From assembly GCA_045636705.1 (NCBI GenBank), contig JAZTYA010000011.1, positions 1-64,000 on the forward strand: a stretch of 64,000 nt of DNA, read 5' to 3'. The notes beneath the pieces are model-generated. The model ran no database searches, was not told the DNA's origin, and worked only from the letters and a program-made list of their open reading frames with translations. Within the stretch, counting starts at the first letter, position 1; the number at the start of each line of letters is the position of its first letter. Source of the DNA: SFWF01 sp045636705. GTDB taxonomy: Bacteria > Bacillota > Clostridia > Oscillospirales > Acutalibacteraceae. The position numbers and the translations under genes were made by a program. This document shows positions 43,192 to 52,469 of this stretch, in pieces.

Positions 43192-44046
43192 TTATAAGAT
43201 TTTGTTCTGCTTTTTTGCGGCGGTAAGAGTGTTTTTCATTAAGGTTGCGATAGTCATAGGTCCTACACCACCGGGAACAGGGGTAATATATGATGCCTTT
43301 GGCTCAACCTCTGCAAAGTTTACATCTCCGCAAAGCTTACCGTTTTCAAGTCTGTTAATACCAACGTCGATTACAACTGCGCCCTCTTTTACCATATCAG
43401 CAGTAACAAAGTTTGCTCTGCCGACTGCGGCAACAAGGATATCTGCTCTTTTGCAGACCTCGGCTAAATCCTTAGTTCTTGAATGACAGATGGTAACCGT
43501 TCCGTTCTTGTGTAACAAAAGCATTGACATAGGCTTACCAACGATATTAGAGCGTCCGATTACTACACATTCCTTGCCGTTTATATCAATGTTTTCATAC
43601 TTTAACATTTCCATAACGCCTGCAGGGGTGCAAGGAAGAAAATCAAACTCGCCTATCATAATTTTGCCCACGTTTTGTGGATGGAATGCATCTACGTCCT
43701 TTTCGGGAATTATCGTGTTTAAAACGAGTTCTTCATTTAGGTGCTTTGGTAGAGGTAGCTGACAAAGGATGCCGTTAACCTCTTCCCTTTCGTTTAGTTC
43801 TTTAACTAAGGCAAGTAGTTCTTCTTGGGTTGTGCTTTCAGGCAAAGCATATTTAAAGGAAGCAAAGCCCATCTGCTCGCATGCCTTTTCTTTATTTGCT
43901 ACATATACTTTAGAAGCCGGGTCTTCACCTACTATTATAACCGCAAGACCGGGTGTGACGCCCTTCTTCTTTAGCTCCTCTGTTTCTTTTGCTACTTCTG
44001 CCTTTACTGCCGCAGAAATCACCTTTCCGTCGATTAATTTTGCCAT
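43192..44046 (-). CDS. folD: Methylenetetrahydrofolate dehydrogenase/cyclohydrolase
   Basis: 284 residues. Interconverts methylene-, methenyl- and formyl-THF. YVANKEKACEQMGF (substrate Tyr/Lys), GILCQLPLPKHL, DVDAFHP, PCTPAGVMEML and the NAD(P) motif VVIGRSNIVGKPMSMLL are present, ending PVPGGVGPMTIATLM. ATG 44046 follows GAGGAAG by 6 bases; a longer frame from 44115 runs inside lgt and lacks a site. The ATG comes one base after the lgt stop, so both are coupled. Confidence 0.95.
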   Translation of the reverse strand: MAKLIDGKVISAAVKAEVAKETEELKKKGVTPGLAVIIVGEDPASKVYVANKEKACEQMGFASFKYALPESTTQEELLALVKELNEREEVNGILCQLPLPKHLNEELVLNTIIPEKDVDAFHPQNVGKIMIGEFDFLPCTPAGVMEMLKYENIDINGKECVVIGRSNIVGKPMSMLLLHKNGTVTICHSRTKDLAEVCKRADILVAAVGRANFVTADMVKEGAVVIDVGINRLENGKLCGDVNFAEVEPKASYITPVPGGVGPMTIATLMKNTLTAAKKQNKIL

Positions 44047-44047
44047 T

Positions 44048-44947
44048 TTATTCTTCCTCACATTCTGTTGTTTCTTCGATTTCTTCTTCAAAAAGTCCCT
44101 TATATGAAAGTTCACTTTCTTCTGTTTTTCTCTTCTTGTAAATTACAAAAAGAGTGATAATTGACGCTATGCTAATTATTAATGAAAGCAAGAAGGAAAC
44201 CTTAAAGTTACCTATCATCAAGCTATCTGTACGGAGCAGTTCAATAAACGACCTGCCAAGTCCGTACCAAGCACAATACATAAGAGAGGTTTCTCCGCTA
44301 AAGCTTCTCTTTTTACTTAAAAGATATATAACAAGCGCGCCAAGCAAGCACCAAATAGATTCATAAAGGAAGCAAGGGTGCGCTAAAGCCGTAGGGTCAA
44401 TGTCAAGCTTGTTAAACTCTTTTACAACGTTTTCGCTAGTCATCCCGAAAAAGTCGCTTCCTGTAGGACCTCCGAACGCCTCTTGGTTCATAAAATTACC
44501 CCATCTGCCTATACCTTGTCCGATAAGAAAGGCTACTGAGGCTAGGTCTGTAATATCAAAAAATTTAACCTTGCGGATTTTACACATAACAAAACCTGAA
44601 ACCAAGGCGCCGATTACTGCGCCATAGATAGCAAGACCTGAAAATCCCGAATTGCCAAAACCGAATATATCGGAAAAGCTTTTTATCTTGACTCCGTCAA
44701 ACATTAAATAATAGGTTCTGGCGCCGATTATTGCGCAAGGAGTTGCAACCAAAACAACGTCAAGCATTTTATCGGTGCTAATATTAAATCTTTTTGCGTT
44801 AAAATATCCATAGACAATTGCCAGCAAAAATCCTGTTGCTATTATGATTCCGTACCAGTATATATCCCAACCACTACCGATAGGAATTGTAAAAGCAATT
44901 GGATTTAAAACAATATCAATTCCAAAAATTGTTACGTTATAATTCAT
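44048..44947 (-). CDS. lgt: Prolipoprotein diacylglyceryl transferase
   Basis: 299 residues, seven helices. Adds diacylglycerol to the lipobox Cys of prolipoproteins, several of which are encoded in this window. The Lgt signature GRWGNFMNQEAFGGPTG and the downstream GLGRSFIELLR Arg motif are present; a Glu-rich tail (EEEIEETTECEEE) closes the protein. AAAGGAGATG before the ATG, 3 bases after the M16 stop. Confidence 0.95.
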   Translation of the reverse strand: MNYNVTIFGIDIVLNPIAFTIPIGSGWDIYWYGIIIATGFLLAIVYGYFNAKRFNISTDKMLDVVLVATPCAIIGARTYYLMFDGVKIKSFSDIFGFGNSGFSGLAIYGAVIGALVSGFVMCKIRKVKFFDITDLASVAFLIGQGIGRWGNFMNQEAFGGPTGSDFFGMTSENVVKEFNKLDIDPTALAHPCFLYESIWCLLGALVIYLLSKKRSFSGETSLMYCAWYGLGRSFIELLRTDSLMIGNFKVSFLLSLIISIASIITLFVIYKKRKTEESELSYKGLFEEEIEETTECEEE

Positions 44948-44950
44948 TTA

Positions 44951-46222
44951 TTACATCTCCTTTGGCAGAATGACCGAGAGCACCGACGTGTCTTCGGTAA
45001 GTCCCTTAATTCTATTTAAAACGTCCTCTGAGGTTACGCTTTTTATAGAATCCAAAACCTCAAAAAGATTTTCTGATGAAATAGCACACTCTACCATATC
45101 CATTACGATATTTTCGGTGTTATCAAAACGTCTTACGGCATCTCCGTAAAGGGCCTTTTTAACCGCTTCAAACATTTTTTCATCTATTCCCTCTTCTGAT
45201 ATGCGGTTTATTTCTTTTAAGATTTCTTCTGCTACTGTCTTCGGGTCAGAAGACTCTCCATCAAACATTATAGCCGAATATCCGGGGCCTGCAAAATTGT
45301 CGTAGGAAAACTCGTCGTTAATCAATGAGGAATCTATAAGCTTTCTATAAAGATGAGAACTTTCAGACGCGATAAGCTCAAGCGCTATATCGGCAATGCA
45401 TTTTTCTTTTGCCGTTTGTCTTTCACCGTTTAACTTTTCTTTAAAGCCTAAACAGAATATCGGTTTTGCAACCTCAAGGCGTTGTTCAACGTAATGCTTT
45501 TCGGGTTTTTCAATATCCTTAAAATCTGCCCTTATAATCTTAACGGGGTTGTTTTCCTTAATACTCTTTTCTATCTGCTCTAAAACCTCATTAGTCTTTA
45601 CGTTTCCGGCTATGCAAACGTACATATTAGCGGGATTATAAAAGGTTTTATAGCTTTCGTATAAAAGATTATAATCAATTTTTGAAATAGAGTCTACAGT
45701 ACCTGCTATATCAATACTGACAGGATGTTTTTGATACATGCATCCAAGCATATTGAAAAGAACTCTCCAACCCGGACTATCCTCATACATCTTTATTTCC
45801 TGACCAATTATACCTTGCTCTTTATTGACCGTTTCTTCGGTAAAATAGGGTGTTTGAACAAAATCAAGCAAAATATCAAGGTTTTTACTAAAATTTGTCG
45901 AGCAAGAAAAAAGATAGCAGGTGCGGTCAAATGAAGTAAATGCATTAGCGTAAGCGCCTGTTGCCGCAAATCTGGTAAATGCATCCCCTTCTTCACACTC
46001 GAAAAGTTTATGCTCAAGAAAATGAGCGATTCCCTCAGGAACCGAAATAAAGGGTTCGTCGTTTCGGCTAAAAGAAGTATCAACCGAACCGTATTTTGTT
46101 CCAAAGACCGCAAAGGATGAAGAAAAATTCGGCTTTTCCATAATATAAATCTTTAAACCTGAATCAAGCTCGGCATAGGTGTATTCACCTAAAACGGGAT
46201 TTGATAATACCGTTTTTTTCAT
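44951..46222 (-). CDS. M16 zinc metallopeptidase, active member (YmfH-like)
   Basis: 423 residues. The inverted zinc motif HFLEH (67-71) in GIAHFLEHKLFE is intact, with the further Glu in EQGIIGQEIKMYEDSPGW. Two M16 halves of the processing-peptidase clan. Works with the inactive partner upstream, whose stop shares one base with this ATG. In Firmicutes such pairs cleave peptides such as pheromones or modified-peptide precursors; substrate unknown here. Confidence 0.92.
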   Translation of the reverse strand: MKKTVLSNPVLGEYTYAELDSGLKIYIMEKPNFSSSFAVFGTKYGSVDTSFSRNDEPFISVPEGIAHFLEHKLFECEEGDAFTRFAATGAYANAFTSFDRTCYLFSCSTNFSKNLDILLDFVQTPYFTEETVNKEQGIIGQEIKMYEDSPGWRVLFNMLGCMYQKHPVSIDIAGTVDSISKIDYNLLYESYKTFYNPANMYVCIAGNVKTNEVLEQIEKSIKENNPVKIIRADFKDIEKPEKHYVEQRLEVAKPIFCLGFKEKLNGERQTAKEKCIADIALELIASESSHLYRKLIDSSLINDEFSYDNFAGPGYSAIMFDGESSDPKTVAEEILKEINRISEEGIDEKMFEAVKKALYGDAVRRFDNTENIVMDMVECAISSENLFEVLDSIKSVTSEDVLNRIKGLTEDTSVLSVILPKEM

Positions 46223-47502
46223 TATTCACCGCTCCCTTCGGGTAAAAGTTTATAAATCGTGTGTAGGTCATAAGTGTTTGCGGCCCTTACGATTTCTTCC
46301 TTTGTTATCCCCTTAATTTTCTCTGCTACCTCTAAAGGAGATAAAAGCTTATCATTATCAAGGCTTCTTGAGTACCACAAATCGAGTGAAGAAGCGCTGT
46401 CATAACAAGACATTAGGTTTTCATATATAGCCTTTTTTGAGCTTTCGATTTCAAATTCGTTAATATTACCTTTTTTGATTTCATCAAGTTCATGATTTAC
46501 GGCATCAATCACCTTTTGAGCGTTTTGCGGGTCAATTCCCGAGTCGACCAACATATAACCCTTTTTAAACACGGTAGCCGCAGAACAATAGTAACAAAGC
46601 GACTGCTTTTCTCTTACGTTATTAAAAAGTTTTGAATAGGTTCCGCCACCGAATATGTCCGAAAACAAAAGGTGCGGTAATGCCTCTTCGCGTTCTCCGT
46701 TTTCAGAGCAGGTGTATCCGAGTGTTAATTTTCCTTGTGAAACGGCAAAATACTCGGTCACCGTATTTACCTTTTGAGTCTTCGGTAAAAGCGCCGCTTT
46801 TTTAAGACTTAAGACGTTTTCCCTTTTAATATTTGAAAACTCTTTGCCTAACTTTTCAAATATGCCGTCGGGCAAAGTTTTTCCAACAACGTGAAGTCTT
46901 ACATATGCAGAATTCAAAAGCTCCTGCCATGCAGAATAAAGCTCTTCTCCGGTAATTTTAAGAACCTTTTCTGCCTTTCCGTAAACAAAAAGGCCATAAG
47001 GGTCATTTCCGAACATTTCGGCTGTCAGACGACTTCTTGCAAAGGAACGCTTGTTGTTAATCTCCCCTTCAATTCTGTCTATCGTTTGTCTTTTTTCTCT
47101 CTCAACATCCTTTTGAGAGAAGGAGTCTCCGTTTAAAAACGGAGCAAACAACATTGAAAAAAGAAGGTCTGCGCCCTTTGATATAATGTCCTCGTTTTCA
47201 AAGGTTAGGTCGTTGTTAACTAGGTTTAAATTTATCGAAATATGAAGATTGTCTCCATTTTTATTTACGTTGGAAGAAAGTATGCCGCCGTAAAGCTCTA
47301 AAAGTCTTATGTTTAAAGCGGTAAAATCCTTGTATTCCTTGGTACAAGATGAAAGCAAAAACGGAAGCAAAGCGTTTCTTTCAATGCTTTCTGCATTTAG
47401 TGGCAAAAAGAAATGAAAGGACAGTAAAGTTGAATTAAATCTATCGTTTTTTATAAAAAGGCCGTCTACGCCGTTGCCTAGATTTACAATTTTTTCAAGC
47501 AT
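46222..47502 (-). CDS. M16 peptidase-like partner without zinc motif (YmfF-like)
   Basis: 426 residues. M16 fold marks are clear (ALLPFLLSSCTKEYKDF, FGGGTYSKLFNNVREKQSLCYYCSA with the substrate-binding Arg/Tyr), but the HxxEH zinc site is replaced near residue 40. It therefore resembles the non-catalytic alpha/YmfF subunit of a heterodimer. ATG 47502 lies 7 bases after GGAGG; the ORF extends upstream to 47526 without a site. Confidence 0.9.
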   Translation of the reverse strand: MLEKIVNLGNGVDGLFIKNDRFNSTLLSFHFFLPLNAESIERNALLPFLLSSCTKEYKDFTALNIRLLELYGGILSSNVNKNGDNLHISINLNLVNNDLTFENEDIISKGADLLFSMLFAPFLNGDSFSQKDVEREKRQTIDRIEGEINNKRSFARSRLTAEMFGNDPYGLFVYGKAEKVLKITGEELYSAWQELLNSAYVRLHVVGKTLPDGIFEKLGKEFSNIKRENVLSLKKAALLPKTQKVNTVTEYFAVSQGKLTLGYTCSENGEREEALPHLLFSDIFGGGTYSKLFNNVREKQSLCYYCSAATVFKKGYMLVDSGIDPQNAQKVIDAVNHELDEIKKGNINEFEIESSKKAIYENLMSCYDSASSLDLWYSRSLDNDKLLSPLEVAEKIKGITKEEIVRAANTYDLHTIYKLLPEGSGE

Positions 47503-47531
47503 GATTTTACCTCCAGATAAATACAAGCAAT

Positions 47532-47540
47532 ATTATAGCA
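47532..47540 (-). promoter_or_regulatory. Extended -10 of the M16/lgt/folD operon
   Basis: Minus strand TGCTATAAT, 30 bases before the M16-like ATG; the -35 is weak. Confidence 0.5.
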
Positions 47541-47580
47541 TAAATTTTTATATAACGCTATCATTTTTTATACTTATTTA

Positions 47581-47609
47581 TTGACAATCTAAGAAAATCA
47601 ATGTATAAT
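47581..47609 (+). promoter_or_regulatory. Perfect consensus promoter of a tiny membrane protein gene
   Basis: TTGACA (47581-47586), 17 bases, TATAAT (47604-47609). It predicts a leader of about 45 bases before the TTG start at 47662. Confidence 0.88.
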
Positions 47610-47661
47610 TATAACAAATCAGGTAATAATGATTTAGAACTTAAAAGTGAGGTACAAAGCA

Positions 47662-47829
47662 TTGAAAGCTAAGCACGTTTTATGGATTCTTTCAGGTATA
47701 GTTGCCGTGGTTGCTATGGCAGCAGGAATTGCAGTTTTAGTTGACCGTTATTTGAAAAGTAAAGAGTGTCCTGACGGATACATTGATTGCTCGGGCGATG
47801 ACGAGTTTGAGTACATCACAGAAGAATAA
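47662..47829 (+). CDS. 55-residue single-pass membrane protein, Cys/acidic tail
   Basis: The start is TTG 47662 with GTGAGGT 8 bases before it (a GTG at 47647 overlaps that site). Short basic start, one helix (about 6-29: VLWILSGIVAVVAMAAGIAV), then DRYLKSKECPDGYIDCSGDD and a Glu-rich end. The CPDGYIDC pair may form a disulphide or bind metal outside the membrane, depending on topology. Own perfect promoter and terminator, so it is a deliberate monocistronic gene. Function unknown to me. Confidence 0.75.
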   Translation: MKAKHVLWILSGIVAVVAMAAGIAVLVDRYLKSKECPDGYIDCSGDDEFEYITEE

Positions 47830-47835
47830 TTAGTT

Positions 47836-47866
47836 TAAGCGCTTACATAAAATGTGTAAGCGCTTA
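47836..47866 (+). terminator. Intrinsic terminator of the 55-residue gene
   Basis: 12-bp stem TAAGCGCTTACA/TGTAAGCGCTTA, loop TAAAATG, then TTTTT. Confidence 0.95.
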
Positions 47867-47968
47867 TTTTTGTGTGTTTTTCACTTTTTTGCTTGATTTT
47901 TTGTGCTTTTATAATTATTTTTTGTGCATTATTACTAATTTTTTCATATTTTTTGATTAATACAACTC

Positions 47969-47997
47969 TTGCATTTTGTTCTAGGGTATAGTATTAT
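47969..47997 (+). promoter_or_regulatory. Promoter of the glgP operon
   Basis: TTGCAT (47969-47974), 17 bases, TATTAT (47992-47997); predicted leader about 50 bases. Confidence 0.6.
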
Positions 47998-48017
47998 ATA
48001 TTAGTAGGTTAAAATCT

Positions 48018-48044
48018 ACTCATAAGTTAACATTAACTCATAAG
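48018..48044. repeat. Direct repeat and palindrome in the glgP leader
   Basis: ACTCATAAG occurs at 48018-48026 and 48036-48044, 18 bases apart, flanking AGTTAA-CA-TTAACT (48025-48038). The second copy runs into the ribosome binding site. Possible operator or translational control site. Confidence 0.4.
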
Positions 48045-48055
48045 GGAGTATTAAT

Positions 48056-50458
48056 ATGGCAGAACTTACATCCAAGCAATTAGCATCACACATTGAGAAG
48101 AAACTATTGCACAATTTCGGTATTTCGGCAGAAAACGCATCCGACGACCTTTTTTATAAGGCAACCGTTTTGGTGCTCTTAGATATTATGCGCGAACGCC
48201 GCTCAAAATTCAAAAAGCAGGTAAGCAAAAGCGAAGCTAAGACAGTTTACTATTTGAGTATGGAATTCCTCATGGGGCGTTCTCTTAAAAACACCCTTTA
48301 TAATCTTGCTCTTACAGACAAGGTTAAGGACGCTCTCTCCTCTTTTAAGGTAAACCTTGATAATCTTTTTGAGCTTGAGCCCGATGCAGGTCTTGGCAAC
48401 GGTGGTCTTGGTCGCCTTGCGGCTTGCTTCCTTGACGGACTTTCTTCAGGCGGATACTCTGCAATGGGATACTGCTTAAAGTACGATTTTGGTATCTTTA
48501 GACAAAAATTAGTCGAAGGCTGGCAGACCGAACTTCCTGATAACTGGCTACCCGGTGGCGAGGTTTGGCTTGAGCAAAGACCTTCTTCTGAATATGAGGT
48601 TTATTTTGACGGACAAATTCACGACTGGTGGGACGGAAAATTCCACCATGTAAAACACGAGAATTATAACGTTGTAAAGGCGGTTGCCTATGACCTTATG
48701 GTTGCAGGTAATGACGGTAAGACTGTTAACGTTCTTCGCCTTTGGAGCGCAAAAGCACCTGAATTTAATATGTCTGCCTTTAACCGCGGCGACTATGTTG
48801 GCGCTATGGAACAACAGGCTATGAGCGAAGCTATCAGTAAGGTTTTATATCCTGAAGATAATCATCCTGAAGGAAAATCTTTACGTCTTCGTCAACAGTA
48901 TTTCTTAGTTTCTGCTTCAATTCAGGATATACTTCATCGTCATCTTGAAAAATACGGAACCCTTGAGAATTTAGGCGAAAAGGTTGCTATTCATATTAAC
49001 GACACACACCCTGCCCTATCGGTTCCCGAACTTATGAGATTTTTACTTGACGAATGCGGCTACACTTGGGATAAAGCTTGGAGCATTGTAACTAAAACTA
49101 TTGCCTATACAAACCATACCGTAATGCAAGAGGCTCTTGAATGTTGGAATGAAGAGCTATTTAAAACTAGACTTCCAAGAATTTATCAAATCGTTAAGGA
49201 AATTGATAACCGCTTCCGCTATGAAATGTACGAAAAAACACGCGATGCCGACTTTGTTGAGCGCACCGCTGTAATTTCGGGTGGCGTTGTTAAAATGGCT
49301 AATTTAAGCGTAATTGCAAGCCATCACGTAAACGGTGTTTCGGAGCTTCATAGCCAAATTTTAAAGGACAGTCTTTTTAAGGATTATTATTCTATTACTC
49401 CTGACAAATTCACAAACGTTACCAACGGTATAGCTCACAGACGTTGGCTTTGTCAGGCTAACCCTGCCCTTTCTTCCTTCCTTACCGAGCTTATCGGAGA
49501 CGGCTTTGTAAACGATGCTTCTAATCTTGAAAAGCTAATGCAGTTTAAGGATGACAAGGCAGTTTTAGAGACCCTTGAAAAGATAAAGCAGTCTAACAAG
49601 ATTCGTTTTGCCGATTACGTTAAGTCTGAGACAGGTGTTGTTCTTAACACCGATTCTATTTTCGATATGCAGGTTAAGCGCTTGCACGAATATAAGCGCC
49701 AGCACCTAAATGCGCTTCATATCATTAGAGATTACCTCTTTATCAAAAACAATCCTACCGCTCCATTTACACCAAAAACCTATATTTTCGGTGCAAAGGC
49801 GGCTCCGGGTTATCATTTAGCCAAACAGATAATTCAAATGATTTATTCAATTTCAACGGCTATTGACTCCGACCCTGTTATGAAGGATAAATTAAAAGTC
49901 CTATTTATCGAAGACTACAGGGTAACCTTAGCCGAGCTTATGATACCCGCCGCAGAGGTCAGCGAACAGATATCCTTAGCATCAACCGAGGCTAGCGGTA
50001 CCGGTAACATGAAGTTTATGATGAACGGCGCTGTGACACTCGGTACCGAGGACGGCGCAAACGTTGAAATTCACAAGGCTGTGGGCGACGACAATATCAT
50101 TATTTTTGGTATGCAGACACCCGAGGTTGAACGACTTCGCAAAACAGGTTATAACCCTTGTTCTTATTATGAAAACAACGAAGAGTTAAAAGAATGCCTT
50201 GAATTTATTAAAAAAGGTATCAACGGTGTTTCGTTTGACAATATCTATAAAACACTAACCGGCGTTGACTATTATATGGCTTTAGCCGATTATGCAGACT
50301 ATGTTGAGGCACACAAAAAGGTTGATGCGCTTTATAGTGACAGAACCGTTTGGAACAAAATGTCACTTACTAATATTGCAAAATCAGGCATCTTTGCGGC
50401 AGACCGCTCTATTGCCGATTACGCAAAGGACATTTGGCAGGTAGAACCACTTAAGTAA
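48056..50458 (+). CDS. glgP: Glycogen/maltodextrin phosphorylase
   Basis: 800 residues, GT35. Releases glucose-1-phosphate from alpha-1,4-glucans using phosphate and PLP. Landmarks: ELEPDAGLGNGGLGRLAACF, KVAIHINDTHPAL, NVTNGIAHRRWL, VKRLHEYKRQHLNAL and the PLP-lysine block EASGTGNMKFMMNG. AAGGGAG before the ATG. The GH13 gene follows after 17 bases, so the pair handles storage or imported glucans. Confidence 0.97.
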   Translation: MAELTSKQLASHIEKKLLHNFGISAENASDDLFYKATVLVLLDIMRERRSKFKKQVSKSEAKTVYYLSMEFLMGRSLKNTLYNLALTDKVKDALSSFKVNLDNLFELEPDAGLGNGGLGRLAACFLDGLSSGGYSAMGYCLKYDFGIFRQKLVEGWQTELPDNWLPGGEVWLEQRPSSEYEVYFDGQIHDWWDGKFHHVKHENYNVVKAVAYDLMVAGNDGKTVNVLRLWSAKAPEFNMSAFNRGDYVGAMEQQAMSEAISKVLYPEDNHPEGKSLRLRQQYFLVSASIQDILHRHLEKYGTLENLGEKVAIHINDTHPALSVPELMRFLLDECGYTWDKAWSIVTKTIAYTNHTVMQEALECWNEELFKTRLPRIYQIVKEIDNRFRYEMYEKTRDADFVERTAVISGGVVKMANLSVIASHHVNGVSELHSQILKDSLFKDYYSITPDKFTNVTNGIAHRRWLCQANPALSSFLTELIGDGFVNDASNLEKLMQFKDDKAVLETLEKIKQSNKIRFADYVKSETGVVLNTDSIFDMQVKRLHEYKRQHLNALHIIRDYLFIKNNPTAPFTPKTYIFGAKAAPGYHLAKQIIQMIYSISTAIDSDPVMKDKLKVLFIEDYRVTLAELMIPAAEVSEQISLASTEASGTGNMKFMMNGAVTLGTEDGANVEIHKAVGDDNIIIFGMQTPEVERLRKTGYNPCSYYENNEELKECLEFIKKGINGVSFDNIYKTLTGVDYYMALADYADYVEAHKKVDALYSDRTVWNKMSLTNIAKSGIFAADRSIADYAKDIWQVEPLK

Positions 50459-50475
50459 TTTTTGGAGGAAACTTT

Positions 50476-52329
50476 TTGATTTACTATCCTTTTGATTCAA
50501 GGAAAAGTTTATACAAATCAAAATTCGGCGCAGTAGAATCGGGTGAAAACCTGACTCTGCGCCTTATTCTGCATAACGATGCGAAAGTTTTTGACGCATT
50601 TTTAACCTATTATGAGGATAGCAGCTCCGAAATACACGAGGTAAAACTCATTCCCGGAGATTATTTAGACGATTATAGGATTTATTATTGTGATTTATCC
50701 TTTGATACTGGACTTTACTTTTACCGCTTTAGATACACAAGTGAATATGGCGAGTTTTTTGTTACCACATTCGAAAACAACTTAGGCGTTGTGTCTGCCG
50801 AGGGCAAATGGTGGCAATTGACCTGTTTTGATAAGGAATTTAAAACTCCCGATTGGCTTTTAGGCGGTATTATTTATCAAATTTTCCCCGACCGCTTTTA
50901 TTCTTCGGGCGCAAAGCATAAGGGTGTTCCTAATGACAGATACATTGTTTCTTCTTGGGACAAAGAACCCGAGTTTAGACAAAACAATGGCCCTTGCTCG
51001 CTTGGTAACGACTATTATGGCGGTGACCTTAAAGGAATAGAGGAAAAACTCCCCCATTTAGCCGAACTTGGCGTTACCTTAATTTATCTAAACCCGATTT
51101 TTGAGGCTCATTCTAATCATCGCTATAACACGGCAGATTATTTTAAAATTGACCCGTCTTTAGGCGATGAAAAAGACCTTGAAAATTTATGCCGTAAGGC
51201 TAAAGACCTTGGTATATCGGTTATATTAGACGGCGTTTTCTCTCATACGGGAGACGATAGCCTTTACTTTAATAAGCAGGGTCGTTATGGTAATGGCGGC
51301 GCTTACAATGATAAAAATTCTCCCTATTACCCTTGGTTTAAATTTTATGAAGAGGGCAAAAAATATCACGCTTGGTGGGGTGTTCCCTCTTTGCCCGAAA
51401 CTGTTGAAGAGAATGAAAGCTTTAGCGACTTCATCACGGGTGAAAACGGCGTATTAAGATATTGGCTAAAAAAGGGTATCAGCGGTTGGCGGCTTGACGT
51501 TGCCGATGAACTCCCCGACTGTTTCCTTGATAAAATAAGGTCGGCTATTAAGGCTGAAAAAGAGGATGCTTATCTTTTAGGCGAGGTTTGGGAAGATGCT
51601 ACAAACAAGGTAAGTTACGGTTATAGAAGGCGTTATCTTTTAGGAAAACAACTTGACTCGGTTATGAATTATCCCTTTGCAAATGCGATAATTTCCTTTG
51701 TAAACGGCGGTAACGGTAGCGACTTTTTAGACAGAGTTTTAACCATTATTGAAAACTATCCTAAAACGGCTTTAAACTGCATTATGAACCACCTTGGCAC
51801 CCACGACACTACAAGGCTTTTAACCCGCCTTGGCAAAAATGATAATATCCCAAATAGCCGTGCAGAACAGTCAGGTCTTAAACTTACCGAAGAGGAAAGA
51901 AGTCTTGCTGTAAAAAAACAAAAGTTAGCGGCGGTTATTCAGTACACTCTGCCCGGTGTGCCTTCCCTTTACTATGGCGACGAGGCGGGTGTTGAAGGTT
52001 GCGGTGACCCATTTTGCCGTGCTACCTACCCTTGGGGTAATGAAAACGAGGAACTACTAAGTTTTTATAAACGGCTCGGAAATATGAGAAGAACCGAAGA
52101 AGTCTTTAAAGAGGGCGATTTTGAGCCTGTTTTAGGCGGTTTGGGACTTTTAGCATATACACGCTATACCGTCACCGAAAAACTTCTTATAGCCGTAAAT
52201 CGTTGGCAGGAAGAGGATTCTTTAACACTACCTGAAGAATTTTTAGGCGCAAAGGTTGTTTTCGGAGAAAAGCCCGAAAACGAAATTCTAAAAATCCCCG
52301 CTTACTCCTTTGCGATATTGAAAAAATAA
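50476..52329 (+). CDS. GH13 alpha-glycosidase (neopullulanase/cyclomaltodextrinase-like)
   Basis: 617 residues, no signal peptide. N-terminal beta-sandwich (about 1-115), then the (beta/alpha)8 barrel: YLNPIFEAHSNHRYNTADY, GVFSHTGDD, GWRLDVADE (nucleophile Asp341), LLGEVWED (acid Glu370) and LGTHDTTR (Asp444), C-terminal beta domain. Hydrolyses cyclic or linear maltodextrins or pullulan to feed glgP. TTG start at 50476, GGAGGAAAC just upstream. Confidence 0.92.
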   Translation: MIYYPFDSRKSLYKSKFGAVESGENLTLRLILHNDAKVFDAFLTYYEDSSSEIHEVKLIPGDYLDDYRIYYCDLSFDTGLYFYRFRYTSEYGEFFVTTFENNLGVVSAEGKWWQLTCFDKEFKTPDWLLGGIIYQIFPDRFYSSGAKHKGVPNDRYIVSSWDKEPEFRQNNGPCSLGNDYYGGDLKGIEEKLPHLAELGVTLIYLNPIFEAHSNHRYNTADYFKIDPSLGDEKDLENLCRKAKDLGISVILDGVFSHTGDDSLYFNKQGRYGNGGAYNDKNSPYYPWFKFYEEGKKYHAWWGVPSLPETVEENESFSDFITGENGVLRYWLKKGISGWRLDVADELPDCFLDKIRSAIKAEKEDAYLLGEVWEDATNKVSYGYRRRYLLGKQLDSVMNYPFANAIISFVNGGNGSDFLDRVLTIIENYPKTALNCIMNHLGTHDTTRLLTRLGKNDNIPNSRAEQSGLKLTEEERSLAVKKQKLAAVIQYTLPGVPSLYYGDEAGVEGCGDPFCRATYPWGNENEELLSFYKRLGNMRRTEEVFKEGDFEPVLGGLGLLAYTRYTVTEKLLIAVNRWQEEDSLTLPEEFLGAKVVFGEKPENEILKIPAYSFAILKK

Positions 52330-52334
52330 AGGAA

Positions 52335-52370
52335 AAAAGACAGCAATGCAAAAACGCTATGCTGTCTTTT
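52335..52370 (+). terminator. Terminator of the glgP operon
   Basis: AAAAGACAGCA/TGCTGTCTTTT stem with a 14-base loop, then CTTTTT. Confidence 0.85.
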
Positions 52371-52377
52371 CTTTTTA

Positions 52378-52386
52378 TGATATAAT
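52378..52386 (+). promoter_or_regulatory. Extended -10 promoter of the ECF sigma gene
   Basis: TGATATAAT directly after the glgP terminator; no clear -35. Gives a leader of about 75 bases. Confidence 0.5.
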
Positions 52387-52469
52387 TAAAAAAACTGTGA
52401 GGTTTTTACCATTTCTTTCGTGTAATAGGTGAAAGAGCAAAAACACATCTTTCAGAAAGGAGAAAATAA

